Of a stretch of DNA of 64,000 bases, positions 7,719 to 16,026 are shown piece by piece; the first letter of the stretch is position 1; each line of letters begins with the position of its first letter. The translations under genes were made by a program, and so were the position numbers. The stretch spans positions 19,409 through 83,408 of the forward strand of contig CANRFY010000008.1 in assembly GCA_947630015.1 (NCBI GenBank), written 5' to 3'. The notes below the pieces were generated by a model, which saw nothing but the letters and a program-made list of their open reading frames with translations, was not told where the DNA came from and did no database searches. Source of the DNA: an uncultured Clostridia bacterium. GTDB taxonomy: Bacteria > Bacillota > Clostridia > Oscillospirales > CAG-272.

Positions 7719-8495
7719 ATGGAACAGAATAAAAAAATATTGATAGCGGACGAAAACGGGGATTCGAGGAAGAGATGCCGCGACGCGCTCGTCCGCGCGG
7801 GATACAGGACGGTCGAGGAGGCCTACAACGGCGAGGACGCTCTGATGAAGATAAACCGCATCCACCCCGACGTCGTGATCGCGGACATATGGCTTTCAAA
7901 GCTCGACGGGATAGGACTTTTGCGCAGCTGCCGCACGATGAATTTCGGGCAGGACAAATGTCCCGTATTCATCATCATATCGCTCGTATCGAATCAGAAT
8001 ATACTGCTCGACGCCATGAACGCGGGCGCGTCGCTGTGTCTTCTCAAGCCGCTCGATTACGGCAGTCTCGTCAATCATATAGAATCGCTGACCTCGTCGC
8101 GGCCGGACAGCGCCGCGCGCGGCGAGACGGCTGGCGCGCCCGACATCGAGACGCAGGTGACGAAGATCATCCATCAGATCGGCGTTCCGGCGCACATCAA
8201 GGGATATCAGTATCTGCGCACCGCGATCCTCATGACGATCGCCGACAGCGACATAATAAATTCCGTGACGAAGGTCCTGTACCCGTCGGTGGCGAAAAAA
8301 TATTCGACGACGACGTCGCGCGTCGAACGCGCGATCCGCCACGCGATCGAGGTCGCATGGGATCGCGGCGACGTCGATACGCTCAATTCTTATTTCGGCT
8401 ATACGATCCAAAACTCGCGCGGCAAACCGACAAATTCCGAATTCATCGCCATGATCGCCGACAACCTGCGACTCAAGTATAAAATGTATAATTGA
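7719..8495 (+). CDS. spo0A: Sporulation master regulator Spo0A
   Basis: 258 residues from ATG 7719 (GGAG eight bases upstream). N-terminal receiver domain: [12 protein letters not shown] (acidic pocket), phospho-acceptor Asp in [15 protein letters not shown], and the conserved Lys in LLKPLDYG. The C-terminal effector (about 145-258) carries the Spo0A DNA-recognition helix [15 protein letters not shown]. The phosphorylated protein binds 0A boxes and commits the cell to sporulation, so the organism or its recent ancestor is a spore former. Length and domain order are normal. SpoIVB, its common neighbour, is not next to it here. Confidence 0.97.
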   Translation: MEQNKKILIADENGDSRKRCRDALVRAGYRTVEEAYNGEDALMKINRIHPDVVIADIWLSKLDGIGLLRSCRTMNFGQDKCPVFIIISLVSNQNILLDAMNAGASLCLLKPLDYGSLVNHIESLTSSRPDSAARGETAGAPDIETQVTKIIHQIGVPAHIKGYQYLRTAILMTIADSDIINSVTKVLYPSVAKKYSTTTSRVERAIRHAIEVAWDRGDVDTLNSYFGYTIQNSRGKPTNSEFIAMIADNLRLKYKMYN

Positions 8496-8500
8496 TATAT

Positions 8501-8658
8501 TCGGGGCGCTGCCCCGCACCCCGCTTAAGGAACTTCTTATAAGAAGTTCCTTAAGAATCTTCAAGAATTTTTATTACAGGGGTTATGGGGAAAGTGTGTT
8601 TGCCACTGCGCTGCGCGTTCGTGCGTGAACGAAGTAGTCGCGCAAGCGCGAACACCGC
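8501..8658 (+). repeat. Dispersed structured repeat, copy B
   Basis: Full unit: hairpin 1 CGGGGC-GCT-GCCCCG, hairpin 2 TTAAGGAACTTC-TTAT-GAAGTTCCTTAA, A/T-rich linker with TTTTTATTACAGGGGTTATGGGG, then the third module bounded by GTGTTTG and CGAACAC. Directly followed by copy C. Confidence 0.85.
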
Positions 8659-8755
8659 CTCGCGGGGCTTCGCCCCGCACCCTGACTTAAGGAACTTCTT
8701 ATAAGAAGTTCCTTAAGAATCTTCAAGAATTTTTATTACAGGACAAGTGTGTCAG
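8659..8755 (+). repeat. Dispersed structured repeat, copy C (partial)
   Basis: Hairpin 1 variant GCGGGGC-TTC-GCCCCGC, then the same TTAAGGAACTTC palindrome and linker as copy B; the third module is missing after CAAGTGTGTCAGGC. Confidence 0.85.
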
Positions 8756-8845
8756 GCTTTGTCAACAGTCACGGGCGCGGTCTTTACGGCCGCGCCTTTT
8801 TCGCGCGTTTTGCGGATATTGCCGACATGATATAAAATATTAGTC

Positions 8846-8874
8846 TTGACTTTGACCCGATTATACAATATAAT
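8846..8874 (+). promoter_or_regulatory. Promoter of the VTC operon
   Basis: TTGACT, 17 bp, TATAAT, 45 bp upstream of the VTC start codon. Confidence 0.8.
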
Positions 8875-8919
8875 CTAATATGTGACATACGTCAGAATAA
8901 AGACGAAAGGCGGCTCCGC

Positions 8920-9660
8920 ATGGCGTTTAAGGAAGTTTTCAAGCGCGTCGAGAAGAAATACATCATCAATGAAGCGCAGTTCGCGGCGCTTGCGCCCGAC
9001 GTCGCCGAATATATGTGCGGCGACTCATACGGCGAAAGCACGATATACAACATCTATTTCGACACGCCGTCGCACACACTGATACGTTCGTCGATCGACA
9101 AGCCCGTTTACAAGGAAAAGCTGCGTCTGCGCTGCTACGGCACGCCGACGGACGATTCGACGGCGTTCATTGAGATCAAGAAGAAGTACAAAGGCGTCGT
9201 TTACAAGCGGCGCATCAGTCTCCCCTACCGCGAGGCGATGGATTTTACGTGCAGCGGCAAAATTCCGCCGTCGCGGAGCGACTCGCAGATCGCGCATGAG
9301 ATCGCGTGGCTTTTGTCGTTCTACAATGGGATCGCGCCTGCGATGATCCTCTCCTACGACAGGATCGCGTTCTTCGGCAAGGACGATCCGAATCTGCGCA
9401 TCACGTTTGACAAGAATATCCTGTTCCGCGACTACGATCTCGATCTGTCGCTCGGCGCATACGGCCGCGAGGTACTTCCCGTCGGCACGCGTCTCATGGA
9501 GATAAAAATCCCCGACGCCATGCCCGTATGGCTGGCGCAGAGACTAAGCGAGCAGTCGATCTTCCCGACGTCGTTCAGCAAATACGGCTCGGCATACATA
9601 GACATCATGAACAAAACGGGAGATTCCGAATCAGAAAAAGAGGAGATAACAAATGCTTAA
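8920..9660 (+). CDS. VTC domain protein, probable polyphosphate polymerase
   Basis: 246 residues, ATG 8920 after AAAGGCGG. It fits the VTC/CYTH-type tunnel fold: FKRVEKKYIINEAQF at the N-terminus, then basic and acidic residues in YKEKLRLRCYG, AFIEIKKKYKGVVYKRR, SYDRIAFFG, LRITFDKNILFRDYDLDL and LMEIKIPDAMP. Eukaryotic Vtc4 polymerises ATP phosphate into polyphosphate in the same fold, with basic residues lining the tunnel. Bacterial members are usually coupled to a DUF4956 membrane protein, as here. The four-gene-like arrangement with overlaps (the next ATG lies inside this gene) supports one operon. Enzymatic activity is inferred from the family. Confidence 0.88.
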   Translation: MAFKEVFKRVEKKYIINEAQFAALAPDVAEYMCGDSYGESTIYNIYFDTPSHTLIRSSIDKPVYKEKLRLRCYGTPTDDSTAFIEIKKKYKGVVYKRRISLPYREAMDFTCSGKIPPSRSDSQIAHEIAWLLSFYNGIAPAMILSYDRIAFFGKDDPNLRITFDKNILFRDYDLDLSLGAYGREVLPVGTRLMEIKIPDAMPVWLAQRLSEQSIFPTSFSKYGSAYIDIMNKTGDSESEKEEITNA

Positions 9661-10339
9661 TCAAACATTTTCAACAATGATCGAACTCGGCGAGATCACC
9701 GTAGGCAAATTCCTTTTGTGTTCCGTCGTATCGCTTCTGCTCGGCTTCGCCGTCGCGTCGGTCTCGGCGTTCATCGGCAAGAAATCGCGCAGCGTATCCG
9801 TATCGCTGACGCTCATCCCGTTCATCGTTCAGGTCATAATAATGATCGTCAACGGCAACATCGGCGTCGGTCTCGGCGTCGCCGGCGCGTTCTCCCTGAT
9901 CCGCTACCGTTCAAATCCCGGCACGGCATCCGACATTCTCGTTCTCTTCATCGCCATGACGATAGGCATCACGATGGGCGTCGGCTTCATCTGGCTCTCC
10001 GTAATTTTCACCGTGATCGCGCTGATCGCGTATGTGCTGATCTCGATGTCAGGACTCGGCGGCGGCAGGCACGGCGAAAAGGAACTGAAGATCACGATCC
10101 CCGAGGGGCTGAACTATCCGCATCTGTTTGACGACATATTCAAGAAATTCACAAGATCATGCCGTCTTGTGCGCGTCCGCACGACGAACATGGGAAGTAT
10201 GTACCAGCTCACATATCTCGTCGTCATGTCGAACGACGACGAGGAAAAGGAAATGATCGACGAGATACGCTGCCGCAACGGCAATCTCGACATAGTCTGC
10301 GGAATGGTTCCCGACGAGGGAGAGAGCGCAAGGCTGTAA
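9653..10339 (+). CDS. DUF4956 membrane protein
   Basis: 228 residues, overlapping the VTC gene by 8 bp. Three to four membrane segments (about 19-41, 50-75, 97-130), then a soluble C-terminal domain of about 90 residues. The motif GVGLGVAGAFSLIRYRSNPG between helices is typical of DUF4956. By genomic association this family works with VTC-domain polymerases, possibly as the membrane part that receives or translocates polyphosphate. That role is inference. Confidence 0.88.
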   Translation: MLNQTFSTMIELGEITVGKFLLCSVVSLLLGFAVASVSAFIGKKSRSVSVSLTLIPFIVQVIIMIVNGNIGVGLGVAGAFSLIRYRSNPGTASDILVLFIAMTIGITMGVGFIWLSVIFTVIALIAYVLISMSGLGGGRHGEKELKITIPEGLNYPHLFDDIFKKFTRSCRLVRVRTTNMGSMYQLTYLVVMSNDDEEKEMIDEIRCRNGNLDIVCGMVPDEGESARL

Positions 10340-10342
10340 AGC

Positions 10343-11248
10343 ATGAAGCGCGTCATATTGCCGATCGTTTTCATCGCCGTCTCGCTCGCGCTCGTCGGCG
10401 GTCTGCTCGTGCTTATCGACGGTTTGACGTATGTGCCTGAAAACGACTACATATTCGACACGCTGCGGTTTGACGCCGACGGCGTATCCGAGATTTTGGC
10501 CGACACAGAGGCGTCGTTTCTGACGATATACAAATTGAATTCAGGCGAATCGTTCGCCGTCGACATAGTCGCGCCGGATAAGGACGCATACTCCGTCGGC
10601 TGCGAGGACGGCGTTCTCTGCGTATCGGAGAAGAACAAATCATGGATCGAGGCCATACGGCGGGCCGACAGCGGCAGATACGGCGTCAGCATCGGCGTGC
10701 CTGACGGCGCGCATATAATTCTCGATCTCAAATGCGGCGACGGCAGCGTCGACGTCGACAATATCGATGCGGAATCCGTCGCGATAACGACAGACGGCGG
10801 CTCTGTCAGCATAGGCGGGATCAAATCGGCGAAAGATGCATCGATCGTCACCGAAAGCGGCAAGATCGAGATATTGTCGGTCTCGGCGTCCGGCATCAGC
10901 GCCGAGACGGCGTCGGGTTCGATTTCGGCGAACGGCGTCAGTGCCGGCGATATATCGCTCCGCGCTCATAACGGTTCGATCCGCGTCGACGGCGTCGTAT
11001 GCGGATCGTTCGACGCGGCCTCCGACGTCGGAGGCATCGAATTTTCCGGCGTCGAATCCGGCTCGATCACGTTGACGGTCGGCGAGGGCGACATAAACGG
11101 GACCCTCATCGGCGCGCGCGGCGATTATACGATCGACGCGTCGGCAGACGACGGCGAATGCACGCTCAATAACGGCGGCAGCGGCGCCCCGTTTACTGCG
11201 AATGTCGGCGTCGGCAGCATCCGTGTATTCTTTGAAAAGCAAAATTAA
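10343..11248 (+). CDS. DUF4097-like beta-repeat protein, membrane anchored
   Basis: 301 residues starting 3 bp after the DUF4956 stop. One N-terminal membrane segment (about 5-27), then an almost pure beta-rich, Gly/Ser/Asp-rich region with a period of roughly 17-20 residues (GDGSVDVDNIDAESVAITT, GGSVSIGGIKSAKDASIVT, SGKIEILSVSASGISAET, and so on), as in DUF4097 beta-solenoids. It should face the outside of the membrane. Last gene of the VTC operon, so it may be part of an envelope polyphosphate system. Confidence 0.8.
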   Translation: MKRVILPIVFIAVSLALVGGLLVLIDGLTYVPENDYIFDTLRFDADGVSEILADTEASFLTIYKLNSGESFAVDIVAPDKDAYSVGCEDGVLCVSEKNKSWIEAIRRADSGRYGVSIGVPDGAHIILDLKCGDGSVDVDNIDAESVAITTDGGSVSIGGIKSAKDASIVTESGKIEILSVSASGISAETASGSISANGVSAGDISLRAHNGSIRVDGVVCGSFDAASDVGGIEFSGVESGSITLTVGEGDINGTLIGARGDYTIDASADDGECTLNNGGSGAPFTANVGVGSIRVFFEKQN

Positions 11249-11260
11249 GTTGAATTTTCT

Positions 11261-11480
11261 GGGCGCTGCCTCTCGGGGCGCTGCCCCGAACCCCGCTAAG
11301 GGAAACTTTTGTAGAAAGTCGAACTTTCCGCAAGCGGAAAGTTAGCAGATGCTTCGCATCTGCCCCCGCTAAGAATCCATTCAAAACTTTCCTGACAAGA
11401 AGAGGTATAGGGCAAGTGTGTTCATCTCTGCATCGCGCGTTTGTGCAAGGGCGAAGCAGCCGTGCGGGGTGCGAACACCG
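11261..11480 (+). repeat. Dispersed structured repeat, copy D (enlarged)
   Basis: Hairpin 1 CGGGGC-GCT-GCCCCG, preceded by a damaged half copy. The middle module is enlarged: AACTTTCCGC-AA-GCGGAAAGTT plus an extra GCAGATGC-TTC-GCATCTGC hairpin. The third module runs GTGTTCATC...GCGAACACCG. Confidence 0.8.
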
Positions 11481-11502
11481 ATGGCTGTAAATTTTCTGCA
11501 AT

Positions 11503-11537
11503 CAAAAACGGGAACGGCAAAGCCGTTCCCGTTTTTT
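11503..11537. terminator. Bidirectional terminator
   Basis: AAAACGGGAACGGC-AAA-GCCGTTCCCGTTTTTTT, between the convergent DUF4097 and DUF1284 genes. Confidence 0.85.
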
Positions 11538-11929
11538 TATTCATTCCGCCATTTCGACGGCGTACTATCGCAGATGCTCTCCCACTGACAGCCGCCGCAG
11601 ACGCGCCGTCTGCTGCCGCCCTCGATAATGCGCTCCTCGACGCGCGACGTAAATTCGGAAAATGTCAGCCTATCCCCTGCGGAAAAGCCGCATATTTCAA
11701 GCGCCGCGCGGTCGTAGGCGTCCGATTTTTCCCGATCGGCGCAGACGCCGCCCATGCATTTCGGGCAGGCGGCGCAGATCACGTCCGCCCCGTCAGTCAG
11801 CACGATTTCCGAATCGCGTTTGAGCGAATCGATCACGCGTGCCATATTCGCCTCGAATCCGCCGCCGTAGCCGTATCCGACGAAATACGCCATGCACAGC
11901 CCGTGATGCGGGCGGAGCAGCGTCGGCAT
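11537..11929 (-). CDS. DUF1284 family cysteine-rich protein
   Basis: 130 residues from ATG 11929 (MPTLLRPHHGLC), one base after the BioY stop; a longer start at 11941 would overlap BioY. The N-terminal LRPHHGLCMAYFVGYGY is the DUF1284 signature. Eight Cys appear in two clusters, CAACPKCMGGVC (about 70-81) and CGGCQWESIC (about 110-119), suggesting a metal or iron-sulfur site. Its position as the second gene after bioY could link it to biotin chemistry, but no function is established. Confidence 0.8.
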   Translation of the reverse strand: MPTLLRPHHGLCMAYFVGYGYGGGFEANMARVIDSLKRDSEIVLTDGADVICAACPKCMGGVCADREKSDAYDRAALEICGFSAGDRLTFSEFTSRVEERIIEGGSRRRVCGGCQWESICDSTPSKWRNE

Positions 11930-11930
11930 A

Positions 11931-12476
11931 TCAGCGCACATACCGGCGAAGGCGCATCGAAAGCTCGAGCGCAAGCGCTGCCTTTACGGCGTCTGGGATC
12001 AGATACGGCAGAACGCACGTCATAAACGCGCCCCAAAAGCTGATCTCGCCGCCCGTGCGCGTATAGACGGCGACGAACCATACGGTGCCAAAGATATAGC
12101 AAACTATCATCCCTGCCGCCATGCCGAAAGCGAGCTGCATCCGTCCGTTTCCCCACACGCGCTCGATCCCCCACATGATGAGCGCCGTCAGCAGAAATCC
12201 GAGTATATATCCGCCCGTGCTGCCGAGCAGCACGCCGACGCCGCCGGTGAAGCCGGCGAGTACGGGCGCTCCCACAGCGGCGAGCAGTATGTACACAAGC
12301 ACCGTTATCGTGCCGCGATGGCCGCCGAGTATCCCGACGGCGAGCATCACCGCGAACGTCTGGAGCGTGAACGGCACCGGCGTCGGCACCGATATCCACG
12401 AGCATACGGCGAGCAGCGCCGCGAACACGCCTATATAAGTTATATCCTTTGCGGAATATCCCGCCTTTGTCGTCAT
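11931..12476 (-). CDS. bioY: Biotin transporter BioY (ECF S component)
   Basis: 181 residues, six hydrophobic segments, ATG 12476 with a run of G seven bases upstream. The family motifs ISVPTPVPFTLQTFAVMLA and VGAPVLAGFTGGVGVLLGSTGGYI, which form the biotin pocket, are present. BioY binds biotin with high affinity and usually works with the EcfA/A'/T energising module encoded elsewhere. No biotin ligase operator was recognised, and no biotin synthesis genes are nearby, which fits uptake rather than synthesis. Confidence 0.95.
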   Translation of the reverse strand: MTTKAGYSAKDITYIGVFAALLAVCSWISVPTPVPFTLQTFAVMLAVGILGGHRGTITVLVYILLAAVGAPVLAGFTGGVGVLLGSTGGYILGFLLTALIMWGIERVWGNGRMQLAFGMAAGMIVCYIFGTVWFVAVYTRTGGEISFWGAFMTCVLPYLIPDAVKAALALELSMRLRRYVR

Positions 12477-12515
12477 GTTTTTTCCCCCCCGAAAGTTCGG
12501 TCGTAAACGGCTTAT

Positions 12516-12544
12516 ATTTTATCACATCAAAAAGCGATTGTCAA
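12516..12544 (-). promoter_or_regulatory. Promoter of bioY
   Basis: On the minus strand TTGACA, 17 bp, TAAAAT. Confidence 0.75.
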
Positions 12545-12556
12545 TAAAACGAGAAT

Positions 12557-13756
12557 TCACTTCATTTTGCGGCAGATGGAGGCGCATACTATCAGTATGA
12601 TCGGGAATACGGCGGCCGCGCACATACCGTATGTGAAGCTGTCGCCGAACGCGCCCGAAACGGCGCCGACGAGCGTCGGTCCGCCCGCGCATCCGAGATC
12701 GCCTGCGAGCGCGAGCAGCGCGAACATCGTTGTGCCGCCGCCCTTGCATTTCACGTTCGCGATGCTGAATATGCCCGGCCACAAAATTCCGACCGACAGT
12801 CCGCAAAGCGCGCATCCCAGAAGCGCCACGATCGGGATCGGCGAGAACGCCGCGATCAAGTACGACGCCGCGCAAAGAAATCCGCATCCTATTATACACG
12901 GCAGAAGCTCGTATTTTTCGCCGGCCTTCGCGTACCATGTGCGCGCCGCGCCCTGAAGCGCCGCAAACATACACGGTCCCACGAAATCTCCGACCGCTTT
13001 AGTCACACCGAGTCCGCGTTCCGCGAACGTCGACGCCCACTGTATCATCCCATGCTCGGACGCGCCGGCCATTATCATCAATATGACGAACAGCCAGAAC
13101 GCGCGGCGCGAAAAAAGCTCGGATATCGGGATGCTGCCGCCCTCGACCTCGTCGAGGGTCAATATCGGCACGCGCGTGAAGAATATCGCCGTCGCGATCG
13201 GCAGTATCGCCCATGCCGCCGCCACGATGCGCCAGCATCCGACGCCGAACGCGGCGAACACGCACGTCGATACGAATATGACGAGTACGGTCCCCCAGCA
13301 GTAGAACGAATGGAGCATACTCATCGCCGACGATTTATTCTTCGTCGGCGTCGCCTCGACGACGGGGCTTATCAGCGCCTCGAGCATTCCGCCTCCGGCG
13401 GCGTAGAACACGACGGAGACGAGCAGTCCCGCATACGGATCGAATACGAACGGAAAGACCGCGAGGCCGCCGACGCCGATCGCGGACGAGATGTGCGCAA
13501 TCACAATCGAGGCGCGGACGCCGATCAGATTCGGCAGCTTCGCCGACACGATGTCGGCGATCAGCTGCACCGTAAAATTCAGCGTTACGAGCAGCGTTAT
13601 CCTCGACAGCGGTATGCCGAGCTGATCGTGGAACGCCACGAACAAGAGCGGCGCGAAATTGTTCCCCACCGCCTGCGTTATATATCCGAGATAGCACGCG
13701 CAGCGCGTGAGCCTGTAATCCGGCGCCTTGGCCGTATTTTGACTTGTGTCCGTCAT
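12557..13756 (-). CDS. MFS transporter
   Basis: 399 residues with about twelve hydrophobic segments; ATG 13756 with GGAG upstream. Layout is that of a major facilitator protein: LGYITQAVGNNFAPLLFVAF in the first helix, a charged central loop (LTLDEVEGGSIPISELFSRRAFW, about 200-222) and a Gly-rich second half (CALCGLSVGILWPGIFSI), which resembles sugar-type MFS members such as FucP. No N-terminal signal. The substrate is unknown. Transcribed alone, divergent from ctsR. Confidence 0.88.
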   Translation of the reverse strand: MTDTSQNTAKAPDYRLTRCACYLGYITQAVGNNFAPLLFVAFHDQLGIPLSRITLLVTLNFTVQLIADIVSAKLPNLIGVRASIVIAHISSAIGVGGLAVFPFVFDPYAGLLVSVVFYAAGGGMLEALISPVVEATPTKNKSSAMSMLHSFYCWGTVLVIFVSTCVFAAFGVGCWRIVAAAWAILPIATAIFFTRVPILTLDEVEGGSIPISELFSRRAFWLFVILMIMAGASEHGMIQWASTFAERGLGVTKAVGDFVGPCMFAALQGAARTWYAKAGEKYELLPCIIGCGFLCAASYLIAAFSPIPIVALLGCALCGLSVGILWPGIFSIANVKCKGGGTTMFALLALAGDLGCAGGPTLVGAVSGAFGDSFTYGMCAAAVFPIILIVCASICRKMK

Positions 13757-13785
13757 AGATGTCTCCGAAATTTTTATTCCACAGT

Positions 13786-13814
13786 ATTGTATATAATCCG
13801 CGAAAGAATTGCAA
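13786..13814 (-). promoter_or_regulatory. Promoter of the MFS gene
   Basis: On the minus strand TTGCAA, 17 bp, TACAAT. Confidence 0.6.
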
Positions 13815-13864
13815 GCATAAATTACCGATATGCGAAAAATTTTTTGAAAATTTTGAAATTTGAT

Positions 13865-13881
13865 ATTGACTTTCTTTGACG
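13865..13881 (-). promoter_or_regulatory. CtsR operator 1
   Basis: ATTGACTTTCTTTGACG is the reverse-strand form of the CtsR tandem heptad (TTTGACYNTNTTTGACY) with two mismatches. It overlaps the -35 of the ctsR promoter. Confidence 0.8.
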
Positions 13882-13894
13882 TTCGTGATATACT
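13866..13894 (+). promoter_or_regulatory. Promoter of the ctsR operon
   Basis: TTGACT, 17 bp, TATACT. Its -35 lies inside one CtsR box and a second box lies at the transcription start. Confidence 0.75.
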
Positions 13895-13900
13895 TCAGAT

Positions 13901-13917
13901 AGTCAAGGATAGTCAAA
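13901..13917 (+). promoter_or_regulatory. CtsR operator 2
   Basis: AGTCAAGGATAGTCAAA matches the CtsR consensus (R)GTCAAANAN(R)GTCAAA at all but one fixed position; it covers the expected +1. Confidence 0.88.
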
Positions 13918-13950
13918 GACAAATTCGACCGTGAAAGGACCGTGAATATC

Positions 13951-14403
13951 ATGACGATATCCGATTATATAGCTTCCATAATCGAAGAAATGCTCGAGGA
14001 GGGCGGCGGCGAGGCCGAAATGAAGCGCGCCGATCTTGCAAGCAAGGTAGGATGCGTGCCGAGTCAGATCAATTACGTCATTACTTCGAGATTCACGCCG
14101 GAGCGCGGCTACATCATCGAGAGCCGGCGCGGCGGCGGCGGCTACATCAGGATCGTGCGGAAGAAGATGACGCCGACGGAAAATCTGATGCATTTCTTTC
14201 AGGCGACCGGCGACTCGATCACGCGCGACGAGGCGTTCGCGTTCATATCGAATCTGCTCGGCTCCGGCATAATAACGGAGCGCGAGGCGCAGATAATCGG
14301 CACCGCCGTATCGGACCGCGCGCTCGGCGCGCTCGCTCCGCTCGAAAGAAACAGACTGCGGGCCGACGTGCTTCGCCACATTATCTTATCGCTCATAAAA
14401 TAA
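13951..14403 (+). CDS. ctsR: Heat-shock repressor CtsR
   Basis: 150 residues from ATG 13951 (AAAGGA about 11 bases upstream). N-terminal winged helix MTISDYIASIIEEML...ADLASKVGCVPSQINYVITSRF, followed by the glycine wing RGYIIESRRGGGGYIRI, whose Arg contacts DNA and is the McsB target region in the family. The C-terminal dimer/phospho-sensing domain starts about residue 85. It represses its own operon through the two boxes upstream; heat or McsB/ClpC action relieves this. First gene of ctsR-mcsA-mcsB-clpC in canonical order. Confidence 0.96.
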   Translation: MTISDYIASIIEEMLEEGGGEAEMKRADLASKVGCVPSQINYVITSRFTPERGYIIESRRGGGGYIRIVRKKMTPTENLMHFFQATGDSITRDEAFAFISNLLGSGIITEREAQIIGTAVSDRALGALAPLERNRLRADVLRHIILSLIK

Positions 14404-14432
14404 AATAGATAATAACGAAAAGGAGATAAATC

Positions 14433-14954
14433 ATGCTTTGCGAAAAATGCGGAAAGAATGAAGCGACGATCCGTTACAGCGAGATCGTCAACGGAAAGAA
14501 GACCGAGATGGCGCTTTGCGGAGAATGCGCCGCGGCAATGGGACTCGGCACGGACGGCGGCTTCGGTCTCGGCGATCTGTTCGGCGCGGGGACGCTGTTT
14601 TCAAACATCTTCGGCGCGATTCCGGACGCGCGTCCGCAGTACGGCGCGTCTCATATCGAGAAGCGCTGCCCCGTCTGCGGCGCGTCGATGTCCGAGATCG
14701 CAAAGCGAGGCAAGGTCGGATGCGCGGAGTGCTACCGCACGTTCAAATCGGAGCTTGCCCCGTCGATACGGCGGATACACGGCGACGTGAAGTATGTCGG
14801 CGACGCGCCCGCCAAAAGCGAGGCCGAAAATCAACTGCTTGAAAAAAAGCAGAAGCTCGAATCGCTCAGGCGCGAGCTGCGTGAAGCGATCGAAAAAGAG
14901 GATTTCGAGCGCGCGGCCGAGATCCGCGACAACATCAGAAAGATCGATTCGTGA
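14433..14954 (+). CDS. mcsA: McsA, zinc-binding activator of McsB
   Basis: 173 residues, ATG 14433 after AAAGGAG. Four CxxC-type pairs: CEKC and CGEC near the N-terminus, CPVC and CAEC around residues 79-97, forming two zinc sites. The C-terminal UVR motif (LRRELREAIEKEDFERAAEIRDNI) typically mediates binding to ClpC/McsB. McsA activates the protein arginine kinase and modulates CtsR. It lies between ctsR and mcsB and ends just before the ribosome site of mcsB. Confidence 0.95.
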   Translation: MLCEKCGKNEATIRYSEIVNGKKTEMALCGECAAAMGLGTDGGFGLGDLFGAGTLFSNIFGAIPDARPQYGASHIEKRCPVCGASMSEIAKRGKVGCAECYRTFKSELAPSIRRIHGDVKYVGDAPAKSEAENQLLEKKQKLESLRRELREAIEKEDFERAAEIRDNIRKIDS

Positions 14955-14971
14955 AGGGAGGACAATGTCTT

Positions 14972-16006
14972 ATGTCATGGTATGCAGAAACCGGAAATAA
15001 GTGCGACGTCGTTTTATCGTCGCGCGTGCGGCTCGCACGCAGCATAGAGGGATTCCCGATGGGAGAGCGGCTGTCCGACGAGCAGGCGCGGGAGCTGTGC
15101 GACAGAGCCGGCGACGCGCTGCGCGGATTCGACAGGATCGATTTTGACAAGCTCGATCCCGTGACTGCCGCCGCATACGCTGAAGAACATCTCGTCAGCG
15201 CGGAGTTCGCGTCGTCAAAATCGCCGCGCGCGCTCTATAAGAGCGACGCCGAGGGCGATTACATCATGGTATGCGAGGAGGATCACTTCCGCATACAGAG
15301 CATCACGCGCGGATATTCCGTATCCGACGCATACGAGCGCGCAAAGCGCGCCGAGGCTCCGATCGCCTCCGCCTTCCCCGTCGCGTTTGACAACGATCTC
15401 GGATATCTCACCCACTGCCCCACAAATCTCGGAACCGCGATGCGCGCCTCCGTCATGATGTTCCTTCCCGCGCTCACGAGGCGCGGATCGATCCCGTCGC
15501 TGTCGCGTCAGCTGTCGCGGCTCGGCTTGACGGTGCGCGGTATGTACGGCGAAGGCTCAGAGGCCGTGTGCTGCATTTATCAGATATCGAATCAGGTCAC
15601 GCTCGGGATCAGCGAGGAGGAGACCGTATCAAAGCTGTGCGAGGCGGTCGATTTCATAATCGATCAGGAGCGCAAATGCAGGCTCGACACCGTATCGCGC
15701 GATCCCGAAAGCGCGGCGGACGCCTGCGCGCGCGCATACGGCACGCTGACGCACGCGCGGATGATCTCGTGCCGCGAATTCATGGAAAAATTCGTCGACG
15801 TCAGGCTCGCCGCGTCGCTGCGCGGCAGCCTTGACGCCGGTATCCCCGAATCCGTCACGCTCGAATCGCTCGACACGTCGCTGATCGAATGTCAGCCCGC
15901 CGTGCTGACACTGCTTTCCGGCGGCGGCGAGATGACTCCGCGCGACCGCGATATAAGGCGCGCGTCGCTTCTGCGCGGCAGACTCGGCGGCGCCTCCGAC
16001 AACTGA
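14972..16006 (+). CDS. mcsB: Protein arginine kinase McsB
   Basis: 344 residues from ATG 14972 (GGGAGG 10 bases upstream; an earlier GTG in the mcsA stop region lacks a ribosome site). Guanidino-kinase fold with phosphagen kinase motifs: SSRVRLARS near residue 16, EEDHFRIQ at about 96, THCPTNLGTAMRASV (a catalytic Cys-containing loop) at about 150, and the nucleotide-binding basic region ISNQVTLGISEEETV. It phosphorylates arginine on client proteins, marking them for ClpC-ClpP and inactivating CtsR. The C-terminal arginine-phosphate receptor region (RDRDIRRASLLR) is present. Confidence 0.96.
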   Translation: MSWYAETGNKCDVVLSSRVRLARSIEGFPMGERLSDEQARELCDRAGDALRGFDRIDFDKLDPVTAAAYAEEHLVSAEFASSKSPRALYKSDAEGDYIMVCEEDHFRIQSITRGYSVSDAYERAKRAEAPIASAFPVAFDNDLGYLTHCPTNLGTAMRASVMMFLPALTRRGSIPSLSRQLSRLGLTVRGMYGEGSEAVCCIYQISNQVTLGISEEETVSKLCEAVDFIIDQERKCRLDTVSRDPESAADACARAYGTLTHARMISCREFMEKFVDVRLAASLRGSLDAGIPESVTLESLDTSLIECQPAVLTLLSGGGEMTPRDRDIRRASLLRGRLGGASDN

Positions 16007-16026
16007 AATGAAAGGAAGTATTGATT

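Noticed and set aside
8496..8760. Short reading frames ending in SGVRGSAP in the repeats
   Set aside because: The same peptide recurs because the repeat carries GGGGCGCTGCCCCGC; there is no ribosome site and the frame differs between copies.
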